Below are positions 40,901 to 53,400 of a DNA stretch of 64,000 nt, one piece after another. Source of the stretch: Pelodera strongyloides (Eukaryota; Nematoda; Chromadorea; Rhabditida; Rhabditidae); assembly GCA_036852015.1 (NCBI GenBank), contig JAANDG010000349.1:1-64000 (forward strand). Direction: 5' to 3'. The notes beneath the pieces were generated by a model, which saw only the letters and a list, made by a program, of their open reading frames with translations, was not told where the DNA came from and did no database searches. The stretch's first letter is position 1. The number at the start of each line of letters is the position of its first letter. The translations under genes and the position numbers were made by a program.

Positions 40901-42541
40901 TAAGCGAGCTGTGTCGTTGGAGAAAATGAGTGATTTCTATGACGACAACGATTGGGAAGCTTCCCCTCCCGACAAATGGGGATCATGTCCGAATCTATCT
41001 ACCGTTGAAAATGAGGTAATTCTTCTACATTTCTAATTTAATACCGGATATAACAGCTCTCAATTTCCTAGTTGAAGCAAACATAGGACGACCACCTTTG
41101 TGTTTTTTTTTTCTGTCAGCTTGGGATGTACCGTTAATGTGATGTGAAATTCAGACATGTCACGCGCAGTTCGAACCAGCCCAAAATGTGAAGTACCCTG
41201 CTCGTAGAAAAGTTGCTCGCAAGGAGGCACAAGAGACAAAACGGTGAATTTTTATATATTCGTTTTGATCTAGTTTGACTCGTTTTGTGCAACGTTTCCA
41301 TGCTATACATGTTTATGCTTTATCTGCTGTATTTCAGTTTCCAAATGTTTGCAAAGCCGCGTATGGGTCCCAATCTGATGTACCATATCGCCGTCACTTG
41401 TAAGAAACTGACGAGGAGGAGACTTCACATCCAAGAGTTCGACCGGAAAGAATTGGTATTCTTTTGTTTTAATCTGCTATTATATTTGATTGCTTGTTTA
41501 CCGTTGTAACTGTTAATTCGTCAAGGCAGCGGGCTATAATACATGGATCAGTAAATGACTAAACTGATTATAAGTTGCTTCTTTTTGCAGTTTCAAATTA
41601 GGTTAATTTCGCTTTATAGGAGGTACCAGAAGATGCTTCAGAATTGTCGGAAATAACTCCGCTTAGTGGCTCGATCGAAGACCGCACCCCGCAAACTTCC
41701 GCGACCTCATCGTCTGATGTTACCGTTGCGAATGCGCAGGTTTCTTTTTTTCTTCCTGTTTCAGATGAACAATGATGTTGGCTACCTTTTATGCAGTAAA
41801 CATTGTGTTGTAGCACCTAATGATGCTCTCTTTCAGGTTGCTTCAAGAGCTAAAGATGAGCGCGAAAAGTCGATTTTGGAGAAATGGCTTGCTGTTGTTA
41901 CCAAAGTAGAAAAGGACCTTGAAGAAGCTGCAAGAGAGAACAACGAATTTAATGATGAACGAACAGAAGACGCTGATAGTCTCGACGAAGATAAGGTCGT
42001 GGTGAGTAGATAATACATTATTTACTCGATATATTGTGTTGTGTGTTGCGTGGCCTATTCAAATCTGATGAACGCTGGCAGATTTCCAAAGACGAGTAGG
42101 ATACGAAAATTGATGGAAATCCATGAGAGATGTTGCTGTGATTCGACAACCCTCGAAACTTTCCATTTTGTTGTCTAACAGTTGACTAATGATCGTGGAA
42201 CTAAAACACAACGTGTTTTGGCTTTTCAGGATGAGGAAGAAGAAATTCCCCAGCCGCGCTTTGACTTCAGCTCGCTTGGTGCTCGATATCCACACAGTCT
42301 GGAAGACTTCAAATTGGAACGCACGCTCGATCATATGGATCCGGCCACATTCGACGAATTGAACTCGTGGCAGTATAACCATGTTCAGGTATGTGAAAAA
42401 GTAACCCTTTGTTAATAAAAAAGTAAACTTTTGATGAAACGCCAATGTCAATCCCTACAGCTAAAGGGACGAGGACATCCCAAACCGCAATCAAGAACAA
42501 AAAGAAGAGCCTTTGAAATTATCCCGATGTCTTGCGTGTAG
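37958..42541 (+). CDS. Beta-propeller-like protein, TAF1C-like (or N-terminal propeller of MIOS)
   Basis: There are 17 exons and 793 residues, all in phase: 37958-38053, 38178-38308, 38449-38608, 38708-38823, 39027-39134, 39280-39399, 39478-39578, 39743-39870, 40025-40455, 40626-40773, 40905-41015, 41155-41243, 41338-41455, 41620-41739, 41837-42001, 42230-42388 and 42461-42541. The N-terminus is disordered. Propeller-like blades follow: WVAVVTYDAFKREYTIGVYD, SFAWFWDNSDMFVLATSKAL-RLYD and LFCVATQDAVLIYDRR. The C-terminal half has a helical acidic stretch (ILEKWLAVVTKVEKDLEEA) and ends in basic PKPQSRTKRRAF. By eye, the blade with YDRR..QCPINRL and a GQVFYF motif recall TAF1C, the Pol I SL1 subunit, which has similar length and a basic end. 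The blade order also resembles the MIOS propeller. The last codons could instead be spliced (TGC|GTGTAG) into the next block. The gene is secure; its family is not. Confidence 0.8.
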
Positions 42542-42580
42542 TCGGTGTAGTGCTTGTACTTGTTCCATCTGTATTGAATA

Positions 42581-42596
42581 TTAATTGTAGACCATG
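42581..42596 (+). promoter_or_regulatory. Splice acceptor just before the ATG of the basic protein block
   Basis: TTAATTGTAG|ACCATG places a 3' splice site three bases before an ATG and only 52 bases after the upstream stop (TAG at 42539-42541). It could be a trans-splicing acceptor of a downstream operon gene, or a normal acceptor of an intron starting at 42536 (GTGTAG). Confidence 0.5.
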
Positions 42597-45500
42597 TCTG
42601 TCCCTAAAAAAATGACCTGTTTTATTCAGTTCGACGACATTCCTTTATTGTCTTCGTTTGATTTCTGCATGTATTCGAGAACGATAGTAGGAATTGGAAA
42701 AGATCCGCAGGGATTCTGCATAATGCAAGGAAAAATAGTGAGTTCATGTTACGCTGTTCAGTTAAATGTGTCCTTTATCTCTCAGTTGTCAATTGCCGTT
42801 ACATGAGGAGTTTAAATGCATTGCGTTTAAAACATATGTAGTCTTAGCCTTGGCGCTCTTACGAATATTATTCATGTTTCAGCATCATCGGTATCCCAAC
42901 TTTGAAGGTGGACCTGATATATCATTGCGAACAATAGTTAAGATCAGGTACGTAGTTTACAGTACACTGGAAACTATTTCTATATTTGTTTATTCGGAGC
43001 ATGTTTGGGCTTATATGTATGACTTGTTTCAGGTTTCAAGCAACCTTTGACTCCATTGGAGAGAAGATGTACGCGAAAATGGTGAACAGGGCCAAGCGAG
43101 GAGCGTTGACTTACACCGTCGAAGCTGGTGGAAATAAGTTCAAAGGTATCATTAGCTCGTTATTAAGCGTTTTTGAATGAATGGGGCTTTTCATGTAATG
43201 TTGCGTGTAAGTTTTATTATTTTGTTGGTTGTAATGTCATACTTCAATTCTGTAAACAAACAGTCATGTGATACTTCGTTATATACATTGAATTTAGATT
43301 TCGAGAAGCGCATGATTCACATATTGGACGTCGATGGAAAGCACCTTTTCTTCCTGAACTGGTTTGTTGATCATCATACGTTTTATCCGGTAATAAGTTT
43401 GTGTAAGATCCATTGTTAAAGCCTTTCTTTAGGCTCGACCGTTCCTTTGATCGTATGATGAGGCACCGTGCTCTACCAAATATACCTGTGGGGAAACCGG
43501 AACCGCCGGAGCTAAAGCGTGAGTAGTATTCAGCAGTTTTCAGCACAGTATGACAATTCTTCACCTATTCGTTAGCTCCAGTGTACGTCCTGGAACGCAG
43601 AGTCTAATATAATTCAAACCATGTAAAATGTGACTATAAGGGCTTCAATTTACTCCGCACTTTTTCTTTTAGAATTGGCGGATATAGAGGAGCGCTTAAA
43701 ACAAGAAGAAAAGGCTCGAAGGGAAAGACTGAATTTGCGTAAGCAAAGCACTTCCTCGTTGTCAATGCATGGAGAAGTGCTAGAGGGAACTAGCGAAAGA
43801 ACGGTATCCAATTGTGTTTTATATAACAACAATTCATCGTTTATGAATCTATGTATGTTACATCAGTTGGCCTTGGAGTCATGTATATGATTTCAGGTTC
43901 ATGGTCCCATATTGGAGGACAATTTCCCTGAGTGGAGAATGGCACAACACCCATATTCGGTCGCACTTCAAAGGGGGGAAGAAGACAGAGATTTGAGAAT
44001 GCCAGATATTGCTGAAGAAAAGGAGCCGAATGATTTCTATCACGCGAAAGGAGAGGTTGAGGATGTGGCAAACGTGAGGAACCTTTCATTTGTTTAGACA
44101 ACTCGTTAGTGATGTAGCTGTGTGTAAAAATAAGGGCCTTACCTAGGTTAGGGTTGTTCTTAATGTGGTGCATTGACTAATTCTGCTTTTGTACAATCTT
44201 TGTCAACAGAAGGACAGACGATTTTGTTTACTCACCAGTATTTGTAATCTTGTTGTTTCTAGTTGAAAATTATGTTATTATATTAAAATTGTTCGATTTC
44301 AGCAAATGGCAGATGGCTCGCTTGATTTCCGCAAAAAAGTGCCGCGTTCGTTGAAAAAGGCTCGTCGCCTTAGATCAGACCAGAGGCGAACTGTAGCGAC
44401 GCAGGTGAGGTTTCTCTTTCTTTCAGTTATCGAATATTTTGTTTTATTTAACGCTACTGATCGTCCGACTGGTTATATGAAAACATGGAGCTCATTTATT
44501 TACATGTTTTGTTCTACATAGTGGCATAATAAGTATTGTTTAGTTGCGCCCGCACAAGAGAAACCCGAACCGCCCGAAGCGTCATTGCTTGTACCACTGC
44601 CCGTGTTTGTTGAGGAACTTGGCACGTCGAAACAACCCAGACGCAAAGAAACCGAGAAAAAGAAAGCATCGTCGATGTACGAAGTGTATGAAGGCATATC
44701 ATGCCAGATGTCGGCGCGAAAAGGCTAGAAAACTGACGATGACGATGGTACCAGATACACCTTCCAGTAGCCGAAGTCCGCCTGCCGTCTCCGAATCAAT
44801 CAGGACGGATTCAACGGTTGGAACAACCAGTTCGCGCTCCACTTCCTCGAGCTCATCTTTGTTGAATACGGCATCGACACAACTCTCCAACACGCCCACT
44901 TCGCCAGTCGAACGGCCCAGAGCTGCCGAGCCACGATCCTCAAGTTTGGATGCATCAGGAAAGGGTGCAACAGCCTCTCGGTCCCAATCCACAACAACAG
45001 CGTCTACACAATCGTCGTTGTCAGCGAGCACATGTTCTACTCAGCCCACCGCTTCAAGAACTTCTGCAACACAGTCGATGTCTGATACAAGAACTGATCG
45101 TTCGTTCTTGTCGAGAAAGTCTAGAACAACGTCGACGTCAAAAGGATCGACAGTCCGTTACGGATCTCACAACCGCACTCCGTTGTCTTCACTATCACGA
45201 ACGTCGTTGGCATCGAGAGCTCATCATTTTACTGCAATCAGGACCCGACACTCTCCTATACGAAGGCGAGGAAGGAACTCGGTTGCTAAGAAGGTTAGTA
45301 TCGGTATTTTAGTATCAATGTAGAACGACTGTAGCTCACAGAGTAGTTGCCGGCCGGGTGGTTTCACTCACCGGATTTCCGCTGAGCTACTTTGGAATTT
45401 TATATATTCTAGTTGTATGTTGTTTTAATATTTTCCAGTTTAAATTTATAATATACACATATATATTCTAGTGTCCCGTTCATGAACATGGGCAAAAGAA

Positions 45501-48500
45501 GAACTGTGGATGGACCGCGACGTGTCGTCATCATTATCGTGGAATGAAGCGGGATGCAAACACGGGCGAAACATATCACAGTGGTCATTCGACGTTGCAA
45601 CACCACCGACATAATGGCCCGACTTTGAAGAGATGTAGAGTCCAAGGGAGGCCACAAAATGTTCACGCAGGCGGTACGCCTTTATGTTCTTGTTTGGGTT
45701 TTGCTAATTAATTTTGTTGTCCATTATCATTCCTTAGCGCTTGTTTTGTATTAATACATGTCATTGTATAGATTCTCGCTGTGAATACCCGTGCACACCT
45801 CAACCATCTCCCGAGTCGCCGATTGCATATACTTTGGGACCGGCATCCACGACATATGAATTTCCACCAGAGATGCCCACGCATCAAATGATTAGCAAGG
45901 TATTTATATATATACATTTCTATACATATTACTTAGTGAAAGTATGAAACATTTCCCGAGCGATTTCTTGTTAATTCACCAATGGAAAATCGGGGTTTAC
46001 GGAAACAATGCGGAGTTATTAGTTGTTGTTTGAAATTTTAGCAGTTACTATATATTTTTGAACCTTTAGATTGAGGAACTCGTCTATTCATTTCATGAAT
46101 ATGATCGGACATCAAGCAGTTCACAGGAAGGGACTACCGATGAAGCACGTCGCCATCTTGATGAGCTTAAGCACCAGGTAAAAGATAATTTTTGCCCGGT
46201 GTAATGATTTTCGGTGCTGATTTTCTAGCAGTTCCCACTGCACTGGCTGAAGAAGAAATTAGGTTAGCTCTTCGCTCACTTTAACGATATTCTGCGATGG
46301 TGTTCTGGGAAACGGGGACCCCCCGGCCCCCTCCCTAACGGATGGGTGGCCTTTCATAAAGGGAGTCAATTGCGTATGTACCCGAAGTAATCCACCATGC
46401 TTACGATGATTTTTTTTCAGGTACACAAAAGCACAGAAGGTATTCTGACGTCTCGTGTGCGTAACCATCTTGCTGTACCACCACCAAAGAAGCCTGAACT
46501 GAAATCGCTGCCTCTTCGGGCAATGCCGCCGGGATACACTGCACGCTGCAAAGAAAATCCGCCTCGGAAATATCACACCGTCATCAATCGGAGATCGGGC
46601 CACCTTGCCGTTGCCAACAGTAATGTTTCGGGGTCTCCAAAACACGTTCCCTTTGTCAAAACTCATCCAAACGACCCTTATTCCTTCGAGAGGGAGCAAC
46701 AAGAGTTCCGAGAACGGTGGAAAGCGCGTTCCTATGAGTACTCGAAACGTATTCCGCGATTTGGAGAGAATCTGATTGGACGTACTGAGATTCCGACTCA
46801 AAAGAGATCTCGTCATTTTAAGAAAGCAAAGAAAGCCGAATCTCTTACGGATGGGTCGTCAAGTGACGGATCTTCTCTGGACCCGTGGTCAAGTACTTGG
46901 AGCTTTATGAGGAACCATCAGACGGAGCTGAAGAAAAGAAAGTACATGCCCCGAAAGAATTCTCAATATAAGCCGACACATCTCCGAATCGAACCGATGA
47001 AGCCAGTTGAGCGCCCACCAGTGGAAATGTTGGTTGAAGAATTTGCTCCAAAATTAGACACTTCGCTCGAGAATTCAGAAACTAAGATGCCGCTAATGGT
47101 AAAACAAGAAAGCAAGCCTCGTGATGTGACGAAGGGTTTGGCAGTTGACATGCCGTGGGAGAGGCCTACGGATTTGCCGAAAACTGTGAAAACCAATTTT
47201 GCCAGGGAGATCTTTCAAGGTGAGACTTTCGTGACGAAACTAGATGTCAGGAGTAATTTTCCTGTTATTTAATTATATCTGACTAATCTCATCCCAATAA
47301 TTTTTCTGCCTGATTTGCAGTTCGTTTATATGTGATGTAGACTTATCATTACAAGTCTAGTGTTCATATGTTTATCTCTTTAGGATTCAGGGTATTATGT
47401 AAGCAGACTAATATAAGTAAACAAATTCAAAACATGATTTATACGATTCACTTTAGGACTTCCCGAGCAGGTGCCATGGGAACGAACCCCGGCCGCCTAC
47501 TACGGTAACCTTCCACCAGACTCGCCAACGCAGTCATTACCACCCGGTACACCGCCTCCGGATATGCCTACTGTCGGAGCTTTGCTGGATGAGCATGGAT
47601 CCTCCAGGTCTTCCTCCGGGACTCCTTCAAGTAGATCAATGACCAAAGAACCCTCTATTGATCGACAACACTTTATCGATTTTCAACCGACCACTGTCAC
47701 CATCAGGACCAACATGTTAGTTGTTTTGAGGCAATATTAATGCACTTGGTTTTGCTTATTTCTCACGAAATCTTCTTTAATTACCCAGTTTGTGATGTTT
47801 CAGGGGACGACCGCATTCAAAAAGTGACCCGATTGACAAATGTGAAAAACCAGCAACCGTTGTGGAGCCAGGATCTATGAAACATTTGCAAAAACATGCG
47901 GCTGAGCTCCGTGGAGCTGAGAATCCGCCGTTTCCTGTGAAGAAGACGGAGATACCTTGGGAGCACCAGGTCCTCACGTTACTCTTTTCTCTTTTTTGCT
48001 ATTTTCTTGCCGTTTCTTCTATATTTGAGAGAGAGAAAAAGAGACGTGATCGTGTGACTTTGTTAAACCAACCGTTTTGCAGGTATGGGCACCACGTAAG
48101 CTGGGTGTCGTCGAGATGAGTTCGGCCATCCAGCCAATTTTGCCTGCGAACGAACCAGCGACCAAAAGTCCGAAGAAACGTATAGTGAAAAAACTAAAGA
48201 AATTGGTTATACCCCCGAGACAACAAGCGAGTACGGCTTCTAAGGTAGGTGGTAGTCGGCTATTTTCATGTTTGCGTTGGTCGATTTACAGATCATCCAT
48301 GTAAAAGCTTTTTTTGACTTACTAGAAATTAGTGTGGTTGTCATGTATTTCATTTCGGTGTATTTCCTGTATATACCAGAAAGGCTTAGCCTTGGTTTAG
48401 TAACTATTTTCATTCAGTTACCAAAGGTTGCAAAAGTTCCCAATATCAAGCCGGAAGAGAAAGCTGTCAACATTGATGAGCTTTGTTTGGAACCTGCTCC

Positions 48501-50346
48501 GTGTGGGTCACCCAGCAACAACCCCGACATTCCTTTGATGAGAGAGCGTGCCAAGCCGGTGAGCAAATGTGGCGGACAGAGACCTGTGAGTTATTTGTCA
48601 TTTTACTCTTTTCCTAAAAGTACTCTTTTGTTCCAGTTTACTATACTCTTATGTTCAGGACCGTAATAATTCACAATTCCCCGTGTATGCAACCGTGCAT
48701 GATTATGTTTTCAGCTCGCGAAAGAAATCAGACAGAAACAACAAGCAGAGCAGAAGTTGCGTGAATCGAACATTTTGAAACAGGCGAAGGAAATGAACCG
48801 CAAGGCGAAGCGCCGCTATCGGAGGAAATTCAAGTTTTATAGGAAGAAAGTCTGGGTGAGTACTTTCTGGCACAACGGTTCAGGTGCAGATTTTATATCA
48901 CGGATGTTGTCCTACGCTGCGTATTTCGCGTTCGTTATGTAAACTGTAAACTAGCATTTTGGATGTTTGTGATGAACATTGGCTCATCGTAAAAATTTCC
49001 GGTTTTAGAAGACTTCCATCGGAGCCTGCTACGAGATGATTTCTGACGCAAACGAGTGCATGATTTCTTTGAGAAAAAGAACCCGTCGTGTAAAAGTGAC
49101 CTTCAAGAGAAAGAGGCCATCGAACCGCGTTCGCAAGATTTATCTTTTAGAAAACGGTTCGTGAACTTATTCCTAGAAAGTCTCCGCAATACTCCTCCCA
49201 TACTGTTCTTCTGTCCACTGTGAATGTTGTTCCTATGTTTTAGGTGCCAAGCGGCGAAGGCTGATTGAACCACTGGAAGGAGTGGCTACTGCGGACTCGT
49301 TTGCGCAAACCGATACGAGCAAAGCTGCACTGCGCGTTCCAAAACCTACGAAGCGAAAGAAGGAGCGATTTTACTACCGTATAGATGTTGTGCCTCGTCC
49401 TGTAGTACGGCCCCCGAAGAATCTTCCTTTTATACCCATGAAGAAGCGTTGTGGTGGCAGGATGAGACGTTTCAAATTCGGAAAAGGAATTTTTCCTGAC
49501 CTGGCTAAAGAGTTATGCTATGAACAGGTCACACGTCTCCAGCAGAAGATGAAAACATACATCAGAAATAGGCAGCTGGAGAAGGCCAGACACTGCGAGA
49601 AGAAGATGGTGGCCCTGAAACGACAGATCATACGAGGCGCAATGCCGATTCAGCCAAGCCCAAGACGTCGGAAAAGAACCCGCAAATCAAGGATAATTTC
49701 CTCATTCGAACTTAGTCCTAAAGAAAAGGGACTGAATTGTCTATTGCGAGTTAGCAAGATTCGTCTGAGGAAGGGTGAGGTGATCAAGCCCAATGAGCGG
49801 AGGAATACGACGGAGGAACCCACCGAAGCCACGGAACCCGAAGTTGATGACGAGCTTCTCGGATTGGACGAAATCGTTAAGCATGTTGTGTTCGGCTTAA
49901 TCACAGAGGTGGAAGAACGCGAGAGAATGCAACAGAAAACCAATACGAAGAAACTGGTGAAGCAGGACTCAATCCACGACGAAGATCACTTGGATTTGCT
50001 ACATGAGGAAATATTTCTTCGGGAAATGGGCACTCAGACAGGACTACAGCAAGATGAGGTGTGTTTGCTTAATATATTTCTGAACACTTTCTTTGCTGAA
50101 CAGAATGAACTCCTGGTTTCCCACATGTGTATCAAACTACATTAACGAACGACATAATACCATTTGGTGAACTCTATTTAGGATACTCGACCAGTGGTGA
50201 AACTTGTTATCAGTGGTGAGCTGCTGAACAAAACGGGACAGGTAAAGAACGAAAAGATGAAGAAGGAGAAGAAACTGCGGGCGTGCGAGGCGAAGGGAAC
50301 GCAATACATCATGCAGTATCATTTGCAGGCAGATAAACACCAAGTG
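42594..50346 (+). CDS. Very basic low-complexity protein block (1,631 codons), in phase with MIOS
   Basis: There are 21 exons, all phase-consistent: 42594-42737, 42883-42947, 43033-43145, 43298-43361, 43433-43518, 43673-43803, 43897-44073, 44303-44404, 44544-45293, 45472-45673, 45772-45899, 46070-46177, 46421-47219, 47457-47715, 47804-47969, 48083-48244, 48418-48585, 48715-48855, 49009-49156, 49244-50058 and 50182-50346. No family is recognised. The start has ordinary composition (SIGEKMYAKMVNRAKRGALT, RMIHILDVDGKHLFFLNW). It becomes rich in K/R (PKKRIVKKLKKL, NRKAKRRYRRKFKFYRKK), then Ser/Thr/Arg over the 250-codon exon at 44544, with Cys/His clusters (HCLYHCPC, RRCTKCMKAYHARC, CPVHEHG...CGW). 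Nuclear or nucleic-acid binding is only inferred from the charge. It may be the N-terminal part of the MIOS gene, joining at phase 0 (GTG|GTTAGT to ATTTAG|ATG), or a separate gene reading through to a stop at 50367. Confidence 0.75.
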
Positions 50347-50430
50347 GTTAGTTGCGCACCTAGTTGAATGAATCAGCTAATATTTCTCTTCCGCCCTTTC
50401 CACCAAGTCCTATTCTTATATCCATGTGTG

Positions 50431-50442
50431 ACTATTTAGATG
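50431..50442 (+). promoter_or_regulatory. Splice acceptor immediately before ATG of MIOS block
   Basis: ACTATTTAG|ATG: the exon begins exactly with ATG, 72 bases after the stop at 50365-50367 that would end the upstream block if its last exon were not spliced. It is either a cis acceptor or a trans-splice site marking a separate start. Confidence 0.45.
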
Positions 50443-53400
50443 GCTTGTCGTCGAGTGAGTCCTCGGATGCGCACCAGTTTAGTACGTACGGTTGGAACAA
50501 GTTGCAACTTGGATTGTTCTGATCAACCTTGTGGCGACCCGATTAAGGTGCACGAAGTTCACGAGATGTACAGGTGCAGAGGGTGGGTGTTATTTGAATC
50601 CATTGTAAGAATAGCCAGTCGGCATTTCATTTATTGATTTTTTTTTAGAATACCGGGACTGCTGAATTTTGCAGCCAGTAACACTACTCGTGTTGAGCAG
50701 TGGTGTGGGGAGCCCTTAGGGAGAGTTGAGGTATGTTCTTTTATATGTTCTTTTACAGAATAGTAGAAGATCTTGAAAACAGAATGCGAAAAAGTTTAGT
50801 GCGGAGTGTAAAGCAAAATTTGCAATTATTTTTCTCAGGTAGTGAGTGTATCAGTTGAGCGGAAATCTGCTATGATGTTGGTATATATGATTTGGTTATC
50901 CTCAGGTTTTCACGGGTCCGGAACGGCTGGCCATAATTGACTCGATAGGAATGCCGAATCCATATGACCGTAACGGTATACGAAGACTGGTCGAGGCGTA
51001 CAGCATAGCAATGGAGGGTAACCACCGACCGTACGAAGCGGTTTTGCTAACGATGATATACTGCGTGCCTGTACAACTGGAACATGTGGGTTGATTGTTT
51101 ACAATGTGAAAATATTGGCAATCTACGAATAATATCTGACTCAATGTCACGGGTTGTTTCACCATTGATTATGTTCCGATGTTTCAGCTGCTTATACGAG
51201 GTCGTCTACAGAATGAATACATCCGACTGAAGCATCTGGATAAAAAGACTTCAGTGTTCGGACCGCCAGGTTAGAAGTCTAACAAATTTGTTCGACAATC
51301 GGTAACTAAGGAACTTGTTTAACTTTGCGTACAAACGTAATTCCACCCATTCCAGGTTATCTGAAATTTCTCTTCGAAATGTTCAGCCGTTTTCTTGTTC
51401 TTCGCCGTTCGAGCCCTGAAAGTGAGGTAAGGAGCACATTACCCAATATACCCAATACTTTACTCATTACCCAATACTTTACCCATTATATACATGCAAG
51501 ATTTTCAAATATAATTTGCAGACCTTCTTGTCCGATCTGAAGGCCTGGTTCCATATGTACATCTACTTTAAGGACTACAAATACAGTAAGTTGTTGAAGC
51601 TTTCATATACTGGGAAATTTTTTTTTATCCTTTGTCTTCTTTTATTATTCATTTTTGTTTAGCTCGGATGCGTGACAGATCAGAAATACTGGCTTGTATG
51701 ACATTCATGGCGATGCTCATCGACCCGGACAATGCAAGATTGCACAGAAGTGCACTGGCTCAAGATAAGGTGGGTACTTGACACTTACTTCGCTTTCAAT
51801 AAATGTTCATTACCGTTATTTCCTACGGTATTCTATCCCTAATTGTTCCCTCTTTTAGGGCGTTAGTCTGTCCACCCGACTGACCTTCTGTGCGTTGTAT
51901 ATGACGCGTGAAGAGCTAATGGCGACCTATTATGGTTATGCTGTGATGCTTCCGGCCCCCGACAGACTTGTTTTTCTCGGCATAGGTCCACATGTTGATT
52001 CCATGAAGGCTGTACTCGAGTGAGTCTTATAAATTGCACGTTTCGTGTAGTTACAAAGATCGAATTCACACTAATTCGTTATATGATGATCTTCCCTCAT
52101 TGGCATTATTGGTCGTATCTTTCAGCTATGCTGACACTACCCGCGACTACCAAATGGCTACCTGGCTAATGTGTATAGGAGAAATGTTCACACGACCCTT
52201 CAATGACTTTCTCATGGTATATGCTTCCCTTTTTTGCTACAAATTGAGTAATGACGATGCGTCTCTGAAATGTTCACCTCCATATTTGAGTTAAAATAAA
52301 TCCTGCTTGAAAGCGTTTTACAACAATCCGTTTTTTTTTCAGCAGCAGCAATTGCTGATGGATGACCCTGTGCCGTATATGCAAGAGAAATTCCCGACCA
52401 CTCTGCTTCAGCACGCTTATGGAGACGAGACTCGGTACCTTCTAACTAGGCGCCACTTTTTGTTAAAATTCATTTCCTTGTAGAGGACCTCATTTGTGCG
52501 CAGATAGATTCAGTCATATTGCTTTTTAGAAGCTTCTATCTGGTTCGACTACGTATCATTTTCGAGCGGTACCTCTCCTTTTTGGAATCGGCACGGCTCT
52601 TCAGACAAAAGTGTCTTCTCAAGGGTTTAATGGTCTATGGCCCCGGATACGACATTGACGTTTGGGTGGGCAATTGTTTCATTAGTTTTTGAAATTTTCA
52701 TTCTTTTATCGAACGCTGGCTATTGCCCTGTGTTTTATTCTCAATAACAAGATCACCAGGGAATTTCTGAGCTTTAATTCGGCGGAGTAACATAACAATG
52801 ATGTCTTTATTCTTTCGATAAGTAAGTCTCGAGATATACGCTAATTTGTTCAATGCATAAGAGGAATCCCAAGATGCAATTGTTTTGCTACCATATATAC
52901 ATGCTTGTTTCATTGCAGTGGAGTATGGGATGTGGTATGTGCTTCGAACCTGTTGTTGGAGCAGTGCCCAAAGCGGAAGTTGTTCTTGCAGAAGAGGAAG
53001 CTCGCAAAAAGAGGGAACTTCAAGCAAAGGTTTGTTTTCAACAATTGATGTTTGCCACTGCGTTTCCTGTGGTGCTGCCACCTATAGCTTATGAACAGTA
53101 ATTGTTGAGTTCCTTAAATATTTACTTTTCCAGATCGCCAAGGCCCTTGCCGAAGGCAGAACAGATATTGTTCGTCAATTGCAGAACCCTGGAAAGGATA
53201 AAAATGAGGAGGAGGAAGAGGTAATCACTTGTAAATTCAATTGCCTTTTCGGATGCGGGACTAACTATGGTTGCTTTCATTATGTCAAGTCGTTTATTCA
53301 CATAGTAAGATTCTTTGACGTCGAATCGGCGCTACCTTCTCGACTTACAAATAATATGTGCCGAGACACTGATTAGTTCTAGATTTGTTTTGAAGACGCT

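Noticed and set aside
44699..45031. 110-codon acidic frame on the minus strand
   Set aside because: It mirrors the Ser/Thr/Arg-rich plus-strand exon 44544-45293. Its acidic composition is the expected complement.
46259..46816. 185-codon open frame on the minus strand
   Set aside because: It is antisense to the large 46421-47219 exon of the basic protein, which is phase-linked to its neighbours. The minus frame has no splice partners or family match.
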